Shown: positions 1 to 9,565, counted from the first letter of the stretch. The stretch: 62,208 bases of DNA from Rhodospirillaceae bacterium (GCA_002724635.1 PBPM01000097.1:1-62208); one strand, 5' to 3'. A program made the numbers and translations. The notes: generated by a model from the sequence alone, not told the origin.

Positions 1-1
1 C

Positions 2-277
2 CTGGATACGGGCCGATGCTGGGTGAAGCTGTCTGGGCCCATGCGGTTTAGCCAGGAACCGCAACCGCCATATTCGGATACCGTTGTGTTTGCGCAGACC
101 CTGATCGAGCGGAACCCGGAGCGGGTAATGTGGGGGTCGGACTGGCCCCACCCCGATCATTTCGAGGGGATGCCCAACGATGGCGACCTCCTCGATCTAC
201 TCCTCGAATGGGCACCTGACGAGATGCTGCGCAAGAAGATCCTAGTCGACAATCCGGCGGAGTTGTTCGGCTTCTAG
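2..277 (+). CDS. Amidohydrolase family protein, C-terminal part (5' end outside window)
   Basis: The frame is open from the first bases of the window to TAG at 275-277, so only about the last 91 residues are visible. The text WVKLSGPMRFS followed by RVMWGSDWPHP and a DNPAELFGF terminus is the C-terminal part of the amidohydrolase-2 (TIM-barrel, ACMSD-like) family. The Asp of GSDWPHP is the usual metal-linked acid. Such enzymes hydrolyse or decarboxylate cyclic and aromatic carboxylates; the substrate cannot be told here. A GTG at 23 is in frame, but homology continues upstream of it, so it is not the start. Confidence 0.85.
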   Translation: MDTGRCWVKLSGPMRFSQEPQPPYSDTVVFAQTLIERNPERVMWGSDWPHPDHFEGMPNDGDLLDLLLEWAPDEMLRKKILVDNPAELFGF

Positions 278-566
278 ACGGCGAACCGGCCCCGCCATTT
301 AGCTACACGCTATTTCGGGAGAACCCTTTATAAAAAAATAAACGCTGGATTGGGTCCACAGAGTTCCGTCCGTTCAACCTTGGTTTGGCTCTCGTCCCGA
401 TGGCGCGCACGTCAACACTCTCGCTTTCCCGGGAATCGATGTGGTCGACACCGATGTTCAAAGGTAGAGGAGCGCAAGCCTGCCCGCCGATATCCGAAGG
501 GTAATCCCGGCTTCGCCTAGTCAGGCCGGCGTTCCGCGCGCGCCTCCACGATCCGGCGTGCCGCTA

Positions 567-1268
567 TCAGATCACAGCGCCCACCAGGCTGCCGACCCCG
601 GCGGTGAGCGCCATCGCGAAGGCGCCCCAGAGGGTCACTCGCGCAGTCGCGCGAAAGAGCGGCGCGCCGCCGACCCTGGACGACCCCGCGCCGAGCAGGG
701 CGAGGCTCACCAGCGAGGCCACCGATACGACCGGGATCGCGTGGGCGACGGGCGCCAGAGCAACGGCTAGGAGCGGCAGACCCGCCCCCACCGAAAATGT
801 CGCCGCAGACGTGGTCGCGGCCTGAAGCGGACGGGCACCCCCCTTCTCGTGCATGCCGAGCTCGTCGCGGGCATGGGCGCCCAGCGCGTCGTGGGACGTC
901 AGCTGCACTGCAACCTCTTTCGCCAATACCGGATCGAGGCCACGTCCTTCATAGAGCCTTGCAAGCTCCAAGAGCTCCGCTTCAGGCGATTCCTCGAGCG
1001 CGAGACGCTCCGTTTCTAGATCCGCGCGTTCTGTGTCCAACTGGGAGCTGACCGAGACATATTCGCCAGCCGCCATCGCCGTCGCCCCGGCCACGAGCCC
1101 GGCGATTCCAGCGATCAAGATGATTTCACGATCCGGCGAGGCGGCCGCCACGCCGACGATCAGGCTCGCCGTGGAGACGATTCCGTCATTTGCGCCCAGG
1201 ACGGCGGCGCGCAGCCAGCCGGTCCGGTGGACATAGTGATGCTCGGTGTCGTCCCCATGTTGGCCCAT
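567..1268 (-). CDS. VIT1/CCC1 family metal (Fe2+/Mn2+) transporter
   Basis: A 233-residue membrane protein. The N-terminal segment RAAVLGANDGIVSTASLIVG is the signature of the VIT1/CCC1 family, followed by a helix (residues about 45-65), an EYVSVSSQ segment, a hydrophilic stretch rich in Glu (about 75-130) and three further hydrophobic helices. This is the five-helix plan of vacuolar iron transporter homologues, which in bacteria are inner-membrane Fe/Mn exporters. It is a single gene, divergent from the P450 gene on the right. The ATG at 1268 has only a weak upstream GGGC, so the exact start is less certain than the family. Confidence 0.88.
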   Translation of the reverse strand: MGQHGDDTEHHYVHRTGWLRAAVLGANDGIVSTASLIVGVAAASPDREIILIAGIAGLVAGATAMAAGEYVSVSSQLDTERADLETERLALEESPEAELLELARLYEGRGLDPVLAKEVAVQLTSHDALGAHARDELGMHEKGGARPLQAATTSAATFSVGAGLPLLAVALAPVAHAIPVVSVASLVSLALLGAGSSRVGGAPLFRATARVTLWGAFAMALTAGVGSLVGAVI

Positions 1269-1388
1269 GCCCAGATAGCCCTTTTTGCACCAACCAACCC
1301 CGATCAGGCATGATGGCGGTCATATAGTCTTAGGTCGCCGCAACGTTTACAGTCACTTTTTCGACGCAGTCAATCTCTTGGAGGCCTC

Positions 1389-2630
1389 ATGTCCGACGCA
1401 TCCGCCAATCTCGCCCCCTCGGAGTGCATGGTCGCCGACTTCAGTATTTTCGCCCCGCCAGCCGACTTCTATGAGAACCCCTACCCCTATTATCGCGCTT
1501 TGCGCGAAAGCGACCCGGTCCATCGGAATGCCGACGGCTCCTATTACCTGACCCGCTACGAAGATGTTCGCCGGGTCTACCGGACCAAGGGCATGACGTC
1601 CGACAAGACCGAGATGTTTACAAAGAAATACGGCCCCGGCCCGCTACTCGAGCAGCACACGACGTCGATGCTATTCAGCGACCCGCCGTACCACACCCGC
1701 ATCCGAAACCTTCTGCGCCACGCCTTCACCCCGCGCGCCCTAAAGCAGCTCGAGCATCGGGTGATCGAGCTGGTCGACGACCTGATCGAGAAATGCCGTG
1801 CGCGCGGCGAAATGGACCTCGTCCTCGATTTCGCTTTCCCGCTGCCCGTCGAGGTAATTTGCACCATGCTCGGTATCGACACTCGCGAGCGAAAGCGGCT
1901 GCAGGAATGGTCCCGGGAAATACTGACGCCCCTGGAACCGACGGCGACACCGGAGATGATCGCCGACGGCAACCGGGCCGTGGAGGAGTTTTCGGCCTTC
2001 CTGCGCGATCTGCTCGCGGAGAAGCGCGGGAACATGGCTCAGGGCGTGCGTGCCGGGGACATTCTCGAAGACCTGATTGATTCACAGGATTCAGAAGACG
2101 ACCCTCTCACCGAGGACGAGCTCGTGCAGAATTGTATCCTGCTACTCAACGGCGGCCACGAGACTACGACCAATCTCGTGGGCAACGGCATGAAGGCGAT
2201 GTTCGACAATCCAGAGCAGCTCCGGAAGCTGCAGGAAGATCCGTCACTCATCGGCAGCGCCATCGAGGAAATGCTGCGCTTCGACAGCCCGCTCCAGATC
2301 GGCAACCGAGGGATCGCCGAGCCGTTCGAGGTAGGCGGAATCACTCTAGAACCCGGGACCCAGATTCTTACCAGCATCGGCGGCGCCAATCATGATCCCG
2401 AAGGCTTCGACAATCCCGAAGCCTTCGATATCACCCGCACGCCGAACAAACACCTAGCTTTCGCGGCAGGCATCCATGCCTGCATCGGCGCACCACTGGC
2501 CCGCATGGAGGGCACGATCGCCATCAGCAAACTGGTCGCCGCATTTCCCGATATCGAACGGAAGGGCCCCATCGGCCGGGGCGGGCGCGCTCGGTTTCGG
2601 GGCCTGACCAGCATGCCCATATCGGTCTAG
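1389..2630 (+). CDS. Cytochrome P450
   Basis: A soluble bacterial P450 of 413 residues, the usual class I length. Visible elements are the I-helix oxygen-binding motif GGHETT (about 255-260), the K-helix EEMLRF (ExxR, about 293-298) and the haem loop FAAGIHACIG (358-367) with the thiolate Cys365. The haem loop has FAAG where FGxG is commoner, a known variant. It should hydroxylate a lipophilic substrate using an external ferredoxin and reductase, neither of which is nearby. The start ATG follows a good GGAGG at about 1380. A thiolase begins 29 bases downstream, so the two are probably cotranscribed and may act on one degraded compound, for example a terpenoid or steroid side chain (inference). 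Confidence 0.95.
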   Translation: MSDASANLAPSECMVADFSIFAPPADFYENPYPYYRALRESDPVHRNADGSYYLTRYEDVRRVYRTKGMTSDKTEMFTKKYGPGPLLEQHTTSMLFSDPPYHTRIRNLLRHAFTPRALKQLEHRVIELVDDLIEKCRARGEMDLVLDFAFPLPVEVICTMLGIDTRERKRLQEWSREILTPLEPTATPEMIADGNRAVEEFSAFLRDLLAEKRGNMAQGVRAGDILEDLIDSQDSEDDPLTEDELVQNCILLLNGGHETTTNLVGNGMKAMFDNPEQLRKLQEDPSLIGSAIEEMLRFDSPLQIGNRGIAEPFEVGGITLEPGTQILTSIGGANHDPEGFDNPEAFDITRTPNKHLAFAAGIHACIGAPLARMEGTIAISKLVAAFPDIERKGPIGRGGRARFRGLTSMPISV

Positions 2631-2659
2631 CCAAAATTTCCACTGGGGGAGCGATATTT

Positions 2660-3895
2660 GTGAGCGACATCTATATCGTTGGCGTCGCGATGACGTCCTT
2701 CGGACGGTATCCGGACCGTACGATCAAAGAGATGACCCACGCCACGGTCACCGACGCGCTGACCGACGCGAACGGCGCGACAGCCGATATTGAGGCCGCC
2801 TGGTTCTCCAACGTCGCCCAGGACATCCTCGAGGGGCAGGGTTCGATCCCCGGCGAAATCGCGCTCCGCAGTATGGGCATTCAGGAGATCCCGGTCACCA
2901 ACGTCGAGAATGCCTGTGCCAGCGCCTCCACGGCCCTCGACATGGCCACAGCCTGGCTCGAGGCCGGCCGGGGTGGGGTCGCGCTCGCGGTAGGGGCGGA
3001 GAAGATGTTCCATGAAGACCGGGCGAAGATGTTCTCGGTGTTCAACGGCGGCTGGGATGTCTATGACGTCGCTGCCGCGACGGAGCGACTGCTGGCGCTG
3101 GGGCAGGGGGTCACCGATCCGGACGGAGAAGAGGACACTGGCCAGCGCAGCGTGTTCATGGACGTCTATGCGGCACTGGCCAAGTTCCACATGAAGTCCT
3201 TCGGCACCACTCAGGAACAGATCGCCGCCGTGGCGGCCAAGAACCACGCCCACTCCGCCCACAACCCGCTGTCCCAGTATCGCGAGGCCATGTCCGTCGA
3301 CGAGGTCATGGCTGCGCGCAAGGTGAGCTGGCCGCTCACGCTACCCATGTGCTCACCCATCTCCGACGGCGCGGCGGCCGCCATACTGTGCCGTGAAGAG
3401 GAGCTCAACCGCTTCGACCGCGATCGCGCCGTGAAAATACGCGCGACGGCGCTGCGAACCGGTTCGGACCGCGCGCCCCAGGACTTCGACCGACACGTGA
3501 CGCATCTGGCTGCCCGCGACGCCTATGAGCGGGCCGGGCTCGCGCCGGACGACATGGACGTCGCAGAGGTGCATGACGCGACGGCGTTTGCCGATATCCA
3601 GCAGGTCGAGAATCTTGGCTTCTGCGAGTTCGGGGCAGGGGGTGCGCTAACGGAAAGCGGCGCCACATCACTGGGCGGCCGCATTCCCGTCAACCCCTCC
3701 GGCGGCCTCGAATCCAAGGGCCACCCAGTAGGCGCCACGGGCCTCGCGCAGATCTTCGAGCTCACGACCCAGCTGCGTGGCGAGGCCGGCAGCCGCCAGA
3801 TCGAGGGCGCTCGCTTCGCGATCGCCGAAAATGGCGGCGGTTTCCGCGGCATCGAGGAGGCTGTCGCCTGCGTTACCATCCTAGGCCGCGACTGA
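2660..3895 (+). CDS. Thiolase family protein (SCP-x / lipid-transfer type acetyl-CoA acetyltransferase)
   Basis: A 411-residue thiolase-fold protein. ENACASAS places the nucleophilic Cys at residue 86, and GGLESKGHPVGATG carries the catalytic His near residue 355. The spacing and the VEVHDATAFADI segment are typical of the SCP-x/lipid-transfer thiolase clade, which often works in beta-oxidation of branched or steroid side chains. The second thiolase Cys usually found in a C-terminal CxG motif is not obvious: the tail reads EEAVACVTILGRD. The start is GTG at 2660, 29 bases after the P450 stop, with GGGGGAG upstream. No DUF35/OB-fold partner gene follows, although this clade often has one. Confidence 0.88.
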   Translation: MSDIYIVGVAMTSFGRYPDRTIKEMTHATVTDALTDANGATADIEAAWFSNVAQDILEGQGSIPGEIALRSMGIQEIPVTNVENACASASTALDMATAWLEAGRGGVALAVGAEKMFHEDRAKMFSVFNGGWDVYDVAAATERLLALGQGVTDPDGEEDTGQRSVFMDVYAALAKFHMKSFGTTQEQIAAVAAKNHAHSAHNPLSQYREAMSVDEVMAARKVSWPLTLPMCSPISDGAAAAILCREEELNRFDRDRAVKIRATALRTGSDRAPQDFDRHVTHLAARDAYERAGLAPDDMDVAEVHDATAFADIQQVENLGFCEFGAGGALTESGATSLGGRIPVNPSGGLESKGHPVGATGLAQIFELTTQLRGEAGSRQIEGARFAIAENGGGFRGIEEAVACVTILGRD

Positions 3896-4129
3896 CCCCC
3901 ACGAGGCAAAATGCTACACCAATGGAGTGCAGCATAAAGGCCCATGTTGCGGTGCAATCTCCCCGCAAAGCACCCAGGAAACCGGGAAACCGGTGATTAT
4001 TTCGGCGTAGCATGTCCAATCGACGCATATCTGGGCTTGCCTTTTGTGCGCCGCACAATTAGCGTTTTTACCCTGCAGAGCCGCCCAGCGGCCATGCCGG
4101 ACCAGACATTCCGGCCGGGGGGAAAGAGC

Positions 4130-4963
4130 ATGAGCACATCGTCGCAGGTCCGGCGCATCGGCGTTCCGGACATCTGTGCCCGTAAGGGCGGCGAGCCGAT
4201 CGTCAGCCTGACCGCCTACACGGCACCCATAGCAACGGTCCTCGACCCGCTTGTAGACTTCCTACTGGTTGGAGATTCCCTCGGCATGGTGCTCTACGGC
4301 TTCGAATCGACCCTGCCGGTGACGCTGGATATGATGATCTCCCATGGCGCGGCCGTGGTCCGCGGCAGCGAGCGCGCCTGCATCGTAGTCGACATGCCGT
4401 TTGCCTCCTACGAGGCCGGGCCGGCTGCGGCTTTCGCGTCCGCGGCACGGATGCTGACCGAGACGGGCTGCGCCGCGGTCAAGCTCGAAGGCGGGGTCGC
4501 CATGGCCGAGACCATCGCGTTCCTGGTCGCCCGGGGCATCCCCGTGCTCGCTCATATCGGCCTGACGCCCCAGTCCGCGAACGTGTTCGGTGGCTTCCGG
4601 GTCCAAGGTCGCGAAGATGCCCGGGCGCAGCAGATTCGCGACGACGCGCAGGTAGTCGCCGACGCGGGCGCCTTCGGAGTGGTGATCGAGGGCGTGCCCG
4701 AGACGCTTGGGCGCGAGATCACCGAGGCCATCGACATTCCGACCATCGGCATCGGCGCATCGCCGGCGTGCGATGGCCAGATTCTGGTGACCGAGGACAT
4801 GGTCGGGCTGTTCGGGGACTTCACGCCGAAATTCGTCAAGCGCTATGCGGATCTCAACGCCGACATCACGGCGGCAGCGCAGCAATATGCCGACGACGTG
4901 CGCGCGCGGACGTTCCCCGGACCGGAGCATTGCTTCGGTGATGCCGCACCGGCCGACTACTAG
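4130..4963 (+). CDS. panB: 3-methyl-2-oxobutanoate hydroxymethyltransferase
   Basis: First committed step of pantothenate synthesis: transfers a hydroxymethyl group from 5,10-methylene-THF to alpha-ketoisovalerate to give ketopantoate. The 277 residues cover the whole family, including VSLTAYTAP, the metal-binding [14 protein letters not shown], and [20 protein letters not shown]. The frame runs open to 3944, but only from ATG 4130 does the sequence match the family, and GGGGGGAAAG sits just upstream. panC follows after 9 bases, so the two form a pantothenate operon. The 230 bases upstream back to the thiolase stop presumably hold the promoter. Confidence 0.96.
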   Translation: MSTSSQVRRIGVPDICARKGGEPIVSLTAYTAPIATVLDPLVDFLLVGDSLGMVLYGFESTLPVTLDMMISHGAAVVRGSERACIVVDMPFASYEAGPAAAFASAARMLTETGCAAVKLEGGVAMAETIAFLVARGIPVLAHIGLTPQSANVFGGFRVQGREDARAQQIRDDAQVVADAGAFGVVIEGVPETLGREITEAIDIPTIGIGASPACDGQILVTEDMVGLFGDFTPKFVKRYADLNADITAAAQQYADDVRARTFPGPEHCFGDAAPADY

Positions 4964-4972
4964 GGGTCGCGC

Positions 4973-5827
4973 GTGCCAGAGCTCGCCACCGTACGCACCG
5001 TACGCGAATTACGCGCGGCCGTCGCCGGGATGCGCCTGACGGGAGACCGGATCGGCCTGATTCCCACGATGGGGGCGCTCCACGAGGCCCATATGGCGCT
5101 GGTCGCAGAGGCCCGACGCTATGCGGACCGGGTCGTCGTGACCATCTTCGTGAACCCGACCCAGTTCGGCCCGGACGAGGATTTCTCGAGCTATCCCCGC
5201 CGCGAAGCGCGCGACATCGAGACCCTACACGCACATGGCGTGGACCTGCTCTTCGCGCCGGGCCTGAAAGAGATGTACCCCGACGGGTTTGAGACAATCG
5301 TCAACGTGCCCGAGATCAGCCGGGGCCTGTGCGGCGATCACCGGCCCGGCCACTTCGCTGGGGTCGCAACCATCGTCACCAAGCTTTTGCTGCAGGCGCT
5401 GCCCGATGTCGCGCTGTTCGGCGAGAAGGATTATCAGCAGTTACAGCTAATCCGCCGGCTCGCCCACGATCTGGACGTGCCCGTCGAGATCATCGGCCTG
5501 CCGACCGTCCGCGAAACTGACGGCCTCGCCGTATCGTCGCGCAACGCCCATCTGAGCGCGGCCGGCCGCGCCGCCGCGCCCCAGATGTTCGCCGCGCTCA
5601 ATATGGTGGCAGACCGGCTGCGGGACGGAGAGGTGGCCGATACGGCGTGTGCCGCCGGCCACGCAATGCTGGCCGCCGCGGGCTTCGCGCCGATCGAGTA
5701 TCTGGAGGTACGGGCGGCGGAAACCCTGGCGCCGGCCGATCAGGCCCCTGGTGGCACACCGCTGCGGGTATTGGCCGCCGCGTGGCTCGGCGAGACCCGG
5801 CTCATCGACAATATTCCCATCCATTAG
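4973..5827 (+). CDS. panC: Pantothenate synthetase
   Basis: ATP-dependent condensation of pantoate with beta-alanine, the last step of vitamin B5 synthesis; 284 residues, normal length. LIPTMGALHEAH (29-40) is the nucleotidyl-transferase HIGH-type motif, then VVTIFVNPTQFGPDEDF, VVTKLLLQALPDVALFGEKDYQQ and the KMSKS-like VSSRNAHLS. The motif normally reads H-x-G-H; here it is H37-E-A-H40, a conservative Gly to Ala change. The start is GTG at 4973, 9 bases after panB. The gene ends 19 bases before the convergent dioxygenase. Confidence 0.96.
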   Translation: MPELATVRTVRELRAAVAGMRLTGDRIGLIPTMGALHEAHMALVAEARRYADRVVVTIFVNPTQFGPDEDFSSYPRREARDIETLHAHGVDLLFAPGLKEMYPDGFETIVNVPEISRGLCGDHRPGHFAGVATIVTKLLLQALPDVALFGEKDYQQLQLIRRLAHDLDVPVEIIGLPTVRETDGLAVSSRNAHLSAAGRAAAPQMFAALNMVADRLRDGEVADTACAAGHAMLAAAGFAPIEYLEVRAAETLAPADQAPGGTPLRVLAAAWLGETRLIDNIPIH

Positions 5828-5846
5828 GCGAGGGTGCGCGTCCGCG

Positions 5847-6710
5847 CTATTCGTGGGGCACGTCGCCCTGGATGACGATCCTATGCATCAGCCGGTGATC
5901 GGTATAGTCGAACAGCGCATAATGCAGGGACAGGCGATTGTCCCAGACGGCCAAATCGTTCGTCTGCCACTTGTGGCGGTAGTTGAACTCCGGCGTGCGC
6001 AGATAATCGAACAGGTAGCGCAGCAGGAAGTCGCTCTCGCGACGGTCCAAGTCCTTGATAAAGGTCGTCATGGACTCATTAACGAACAGACCCTTGCTGC
6101 CGGTCACCGGATGCTTGCGCACCACCGGATGCAGGGCCGGAGTATACATCGCCTGCTTGTCGCGCAGATAGTCGGTGCCCTTGTCTGCGTCATACATCTC
6201 CGGGCGTGAGATCTCGGAATAGGGCTGATAGGAATCGTGATAGGCCCACAGCCCGTCCAAATGGGACTTCATCCGGTCCGACAGCGCCTCATAGGCCGCT
6301 ACCATGTTGACCCAGACCGTATCGCCGCCACGCGGAGGGATGTCTCTGGCGTAGAGTACTGTCCCCATGGTCGGGCGCTCGGTCCCGACGAAGTCCGTAT
6401 GCCACAGGTCGCGCGTGACGTGCGGCGGGTTCGATGCGTCATACTCCAGAATATCGATCTCGGGATTGTCCTTACTCTTCTCGAAGCCGGAGACGGAAGA
6501 GGGCTGCGGCTCGCCGAAACGTCGCGCGAAGGCCACCTGATGGTCGGGCGTGATGTCCTGGTCCCGGAAGATGATCACAGTGCGGTCGAGCAGCGCGTGG
6601 TGAATCTCGTCGAACTGCCGGTTGGTCAGCTCCTTCGAAAGATCGATACCCTCGATGATTGCGCCGCAGGCCGGCGACATCTCCTGCAAGTCAAAGCTCT
6701 CATATGTCAT
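5847..6710 (-). CDS. TauD/TfdA family 2-oxoglutarate-dependent dioxygenase
   Basis: An Fe(II)/2-oxoglutarate dioxygenase of 287 residues. WHTDF gives the iron ligands His104 and Asp106. WDNRLSLHYALFDY supplies the distal His263, and HRLMHRIVIQGD the 2OG-binding Arg277. The family hydroxylates sulfonates, phenoxyacetates, carnitine precursors or related small acids; the substrate cannot be inferred. An ATG four codons upstream (6722) overlaps the GGAGGGCACG that forms the ribosome-binding site of ATG 6710, so I prefer 6710. It stands alone, convergent with panC. Confidence 0.92.
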   Translation of the reverse strand: MTYESFDLQEMSPACGAIIEGIDLSKELTNRQFDEIHHALLDRTVIIFRDQDITPDHQVAFARRFGEPQPSSVSGFEKSKDNPEIDILEYDASNPPHVTRDLWHTDFVGTERPTMGTVLYARDIPPRGGDTVWVNMVAAYEALSDRMKSHLDGLWAYHDSYQPYSEISRPEMYDADKGTDYLRDKQAMYTPALHPVVRKHPVTGSKGLFVNESMTTFIKDLDRRESDFLLRYLFDYLRTPEFNYRHKWQTNDLAVWDNRLSLHYALFDYTDHRLMHRIVIQGDVPHE

Positions 6711-6769
6711 CGTGCCCTCCATCTAGTCTTGCATTATTCTGAACCGGCGGATGGACGCGCGGCAACCAC

Positions 6770-7150
6770 CTAGTCAGACGTTTTCAACATCGGCCCAAGC
6801 GAACGGCCACCGAAGACATGCACGTGATAGTGCGGCACTTCCTGTCCGGAATCCACGCCATGATTCGCCAAGATCCGGTAGCCCGGCGCATCTAGATCTA
6901 GAATACGAGCGACGTGTCCCACGGCACGCATGAAGCCAACGATCGCCGCATCCGGGGCGTTGGCTGTGAAGTCCGCGTTCGAAACATACGACCCCTTCGG
7001 GATCACCAGAACATGGACAGGTGCCTGAGGGTTGATGTCGTGAAAGGCCAGCGCGTGGTCATCCTCGTAGACCTTGTTGCAGGGAATCTCGCCGCGCAGA
7101 ATCTTTGCGAAGATATTTTCGCTGTCATAGGTCGTGTCAATCTCCGCCAT
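6770..7150 (-). CDS. HIT-family nucleotide-binding protein (HinT-like)
   Basis: A 126-residue histidine-triad protein. NIFAKILRGEIPCNKVYEDD, DINPQAPVHVLVIPK and the catalytic HYHVHVFGG (HxHxHxx) are all present. HinT proteins hydrolyse AMP-lysine or AMP-N phosphoramidates. It is the last gene of the his operon: its ATG at 7150 shares one base with the hisE stop (TGATG), so translation is probably coupled. Sequence upstream of 7150 in the same frame is basic junk overlapping hisE and is excluded. The hisE-HIT pairing recurs in alphaproteobacteria. Confidence 0.93.
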   Translation of the reverse strand: MAEIDTTYDSENIFAKILRGEIPCNKVYEDDHALAFHDINPQAPVHVLVIPKGSYVSNADFTANAPDAAIVGFMRAVGHVARILDLDAPGYRILANHGVDSGQEVPHYHVHVFGGRSLGPMLKTSD

Positions 7151-7485
7151 CACGCGCGCCCCCGGCTCGTCTTTTCCTCGATCCCTGACATGCCTTGGCG
7201 CTCGCCCAGCTTTGCCCAGACGTCCTCGGGGCGAATGCCGGCGTCGGCCCATAGCACGCAAAGGTGATAGATCAGATCGGCACTCTCGGCCGCCAGCGCA
7301 TCCGGCCCCTCGCTAAGCGCCGCGACGACCGTCTCGACCGCCTCCTCGCCGACCTTCTCGGCTATCTTGCCCGACCCGCGTGCAAGCAGCTGCGCCGTGT
7401 AGGACGCGTCCGGGTCACCCCCGATCCGGGATTCGATCACAGCGAAGAGCGCATCGATGACTTCCGCATTGGGTTTGTCGGCCAT
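7150..7485 (-). CDS. hisE: Phosphoribosyl-ATP pyrophosphatase
   Basis: Hydrolyses PR-ATP to PR-AMP in the second step of histidine synthesis; 111 residues. The helical MazG-like core is clear: KIAEKVGEEAVETVVAAL with the Mg-binding ExxE, and ESADLIYHLCVLWA with the second acidic motif. It is a stand-alone HisE, not fused to HisI, as is usual in alphaproteobacteria. It overlaps hisF (TAATG at 7485) and the HIT gene (TGATG at 7150) by one base each. Confidence 0.94.
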   Translation of the reverse strand: MADKPNAEVIDALFAVIESRIGGDPDASYTAQLLARGSGKIAEKVGEEAVETVVAALSEGPDALAAESADLIYHLCVLWADAGIRPEDVWAKLGERQGMSGIEEKTSRGRA

Positions 7486-8285
7486 TACCGGCCCTCCTCG
7501 GTCTGTGCTCCTGACACGGGGCGCACGGGCACGCCCGCCGCCGCCATATGGACCTTCGCCTCGCCCAGCGAATGCTCACCGAAATGAAAGATTGACGCAG
7601 CGAGCACCGCCGAAGCATGACCGTCGCGCGCACCCTCGACAAGATGGTCTAGCGTGCCGACGCCACCCGAAGCTATCACAGGAACATTCACCGTGTCGGC
7701 GATTGCGCGTGTCAGCTCCACGTCGAAGCCGGACTTGGTACCGTCCCGGTCCATCGAAGTAAGCAGAATCTCGCCCGCACCGTATTCCTCCATCCGCTGT
7801 GCCCATTCGACCGCATCGCGCCCCGTCCGGTTGCGACCGCCATGGGTGAAAACCTCCCAGCGACCACCGAAGCCCGTGCCCTCGACCGCCTTGGCGTCGA
7901 TCGCCACGACGATACACTGGGTGCCGAACTTCTCGGCCGCCGCGCGCACGAATTCAGGGTCGTTCACCGCCGCGGTGTTGATCGAGACCTTGTCCGCCCC
8001 GGCCAGCAGGAGCCGGCGGATGTCGTCGACCGTGCGCACCCCTCCGCCAACCGTCAGCGGCATGAAACAGGCCTCGGCCGTCCGCGCCACCACATCGAAG
8101 ATGATGTCGCGGTCCTCGTGGCTGGCGGTGATGTCGAGGAAGCAAAGCTCGTCGGCCCCAGCCTGATCATAGAGCTGGGCCTGCTCAACCGGGTCGCCCG
8201 CGTCGCGCAGGTCGACGAAATTCACGCCCTTGACCACGCGACCGTCCTTTACGTCGAGGCAGGGAATGATTCGCACCTTTAACAT
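7485..8285 (-). CDS. hisF: Imidazole glycerol phosphate synthase, cyclase subunit
   Basis: Cyclase half of the HisHF complex: takes ammonia from HisH and converts PRFAR to IGP and AICAR. A (beta-alpha)8 barrel of about 266 residues, with [18 protein letters not shown] carrying the catalytic Asp near residue 11, [12 protein letters not shown], and the second catalytic Asp in [18 protein letters not shown] at 8288 lies directly before ATG 8285; I chose the ATG because it gives the same one-base TGATG overlap with hisA seen at the next two junctions of the operon. Confidence 0.96.
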   Translation of the reverse strand: MLKVRIIPCLDVKDGRVVKGVNFVDLRDAGDPVEQAQLYDQAGADELCFLDITASHEDRDIIFDVVARTAEACFMPLTVGGGVRTVDDIRRLLLAGADKVSINTAAVNDPEFVRAAAEKFGTQCIVVAIDAKAVEGTGFGGRWEVFTHGGRNRTGRDAVEWAQRMEEYGAGEILLTSMDRDGTKSGFDVELTRAIADTVNVPVIASGGVGTLDHLVEGARDGHASAVLAASIFHFGEHSLGEAKVHMAAAGVPVRPVSGAQTEEGR

Positions 8286-9025
8286 CACGCGGCCTCCCGT
8301 AGCCGGGCCAGTGCGGCGGCTAGGTCGATCTGCCCGTCATAAATGGCGCGACCGGCGATCACCCCGGCTACCCCGTCGCTTTCGTGGGGCAGGAACGCCT
8401 CCAAATCGGCCAGCGAGGACACCCCGCCCGAGGCGATCACCGGGATCGAGATTGCCCGCGCCAGCGCTACCGTGGCGTCAACGTTGGGGCCTTGCATAGC
8501 GCCGTCTCGATCGATGTCGGTATAGACCAGAGCGGCCACGCCCGCGTCCTCGAAACGGCGCGCGAGCTCATCGGCAGCGAGGTCGGAGGTCTCGGCCCAG
8601 CCCTCGACCGCAACCCGCCCGCCGCGCGCATCCACGCCGACGGCGACCCGACCCGAATGGGCCTCACAGGATTCGATTACCAGCGCAGGGTCCTTGACCG
8701 CCGCCGTGCCCAGGATCACCCGGTCGACCCCGTCCGCGAGCCAATCCGCCAGATGATCCGGCGTTCGGATGCCACCGCCAAGCTGCACCTTCACACCCGC
8801 CGAGCGGGTCACATCGAGGATGCCCTTCACCGCGTCACCGTTGACGGATTGCCCTTCGAATGCACCGTTCAAATCAACGATGTGCAGCCAGTCAGCACCT
8901 GCCTCGACGAAAGCGCGTGCCTGGTCTGCCGGACTTTCGTTAAACACGGTCGCCGCATCCATGTCGCCGCGCAGGAGTCTCACGCAGGCGCCGTCTTTCA
9001 GGTCAATGGCAGGAAAGAGGATCAT
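8285..9025 (-). CDS. hisA: ProFAR isomerase (phosphoribosylformimino-5-aminoimidazole carboxamide ribotide isomerase)
   Basis: Amadori isomerisation of ProFAR to PRFAR, the step before HisHF; 246 residues. It is the barrel sister of His[15 protein letters not shown] has the catalytic Asp8, [11 protein letters not shown] the phosphate site, and [14 protein letters not shown] the second catalytic Asp. The start ATG 9025 has AAGGCTC upstream. It lies 24 bases after the GNAT gene, which is inserted between hisH and hisA. Confidence 0.96.
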   Translation of the reverse strand: MILFPAIDLKDGACVRLLRGDMDAATVFNESPADQARAFVEAGADWLHIVDLNGAFEGQSVNGDAVKGILDVTRSAGVKVQLGGGIRTPDHLADWLADGVDRVILGTAAVKDPALVIESCEAHSGRVAVGVDARGGRVAVEGWAETSDLAADELARRFEDAGVAALVYTDIDRDGAMQGPNVDATVALARAISIPVIASGGVSSLADLEAFLPHESDGVAGVIAGRAIYDGQIDLAAALARLREAA

Positions 9026-9049
9026 AGCGAGCCTTCCGCGCAGCCTCGG

Positions 9050-9565
9050 TCAGAGATTCTTGGTGTAAAAATAGCCTTCGACATACTCACCCGCGACCCG
9101 CGCATATTTGGGAAGAGTGCCCCAGCGCACATAGCCGCTCTCCTCATAGATCTGGATCGCCCGCTCTTGGGTCGCGCGTACGTCGAGATTGAGCACCGTG
9201 TAGGCCTCGCGCCGGGCCAACTCCTCGCAGGCCTCGAGCATCCCCGGCGCCAGCCCGTGGCCACGCGCCCAGGGCGCGACGAAGAAAGTCGAGACGTTGA
9301 CCGCGAAGGACTGAGATTCACTCGACGCACGCGGCCGGTTCAGCTGGGCCGAGCCGGCGATCACACCGTCGAGGCGCCCAACGAAGATAGTTCGCCCGGG
9401 CACCAGCAGGTTGCCGCGCCAGTAGGCCTCCATCACGTCGCGGCGCGGCGGCGTCAGCCAGCCGAAACCACCGCCGGCGACGATCGCCACCTCGGCCGCG
9501 TCGCACAGGTCGCTCAAGTCGTTGCCGCGAAACTCCGACAATCGCTCGATCTGGGTATCGGTCAT
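9050..9565 (-). CDS. GNAT-family N-acetyltransferase within the his operon
   Basis: A 171-residue acetyltransferase. The C-terminal half has the GNAT acetyl-CoA core: [24 protein letters not shown] (motif A, with ARGHGLA as the Q/RxxGxG/A loop), then [25 protein letters not shown] (motif B). The acceptor substrate is unknown. The start ATG at 9565 overlaps the hisH stop in an ATGA arrangement; an upstream ATG at 9574 would overlap more. Placement inside the his operon with tight coupling suggests coexpression, though a role in histidine synthesis is not established. Confidence 0.88.
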   Translation of the reverse strand: MTDTQIERLSEFRGNDLSDLCDAAEVAIVAGGGFGWLTPPRRDVMEAYWRGNLLVPGRTIFVGRLDGVIAGSAQLNRPRASSESQSFAVNVSTFFVAPWARGHGLAPGMLEACEELARREAYTVLNLDVRATQERAIQIYEESGYVRWGTLPKYARVAGEYVEGYFYTKNL

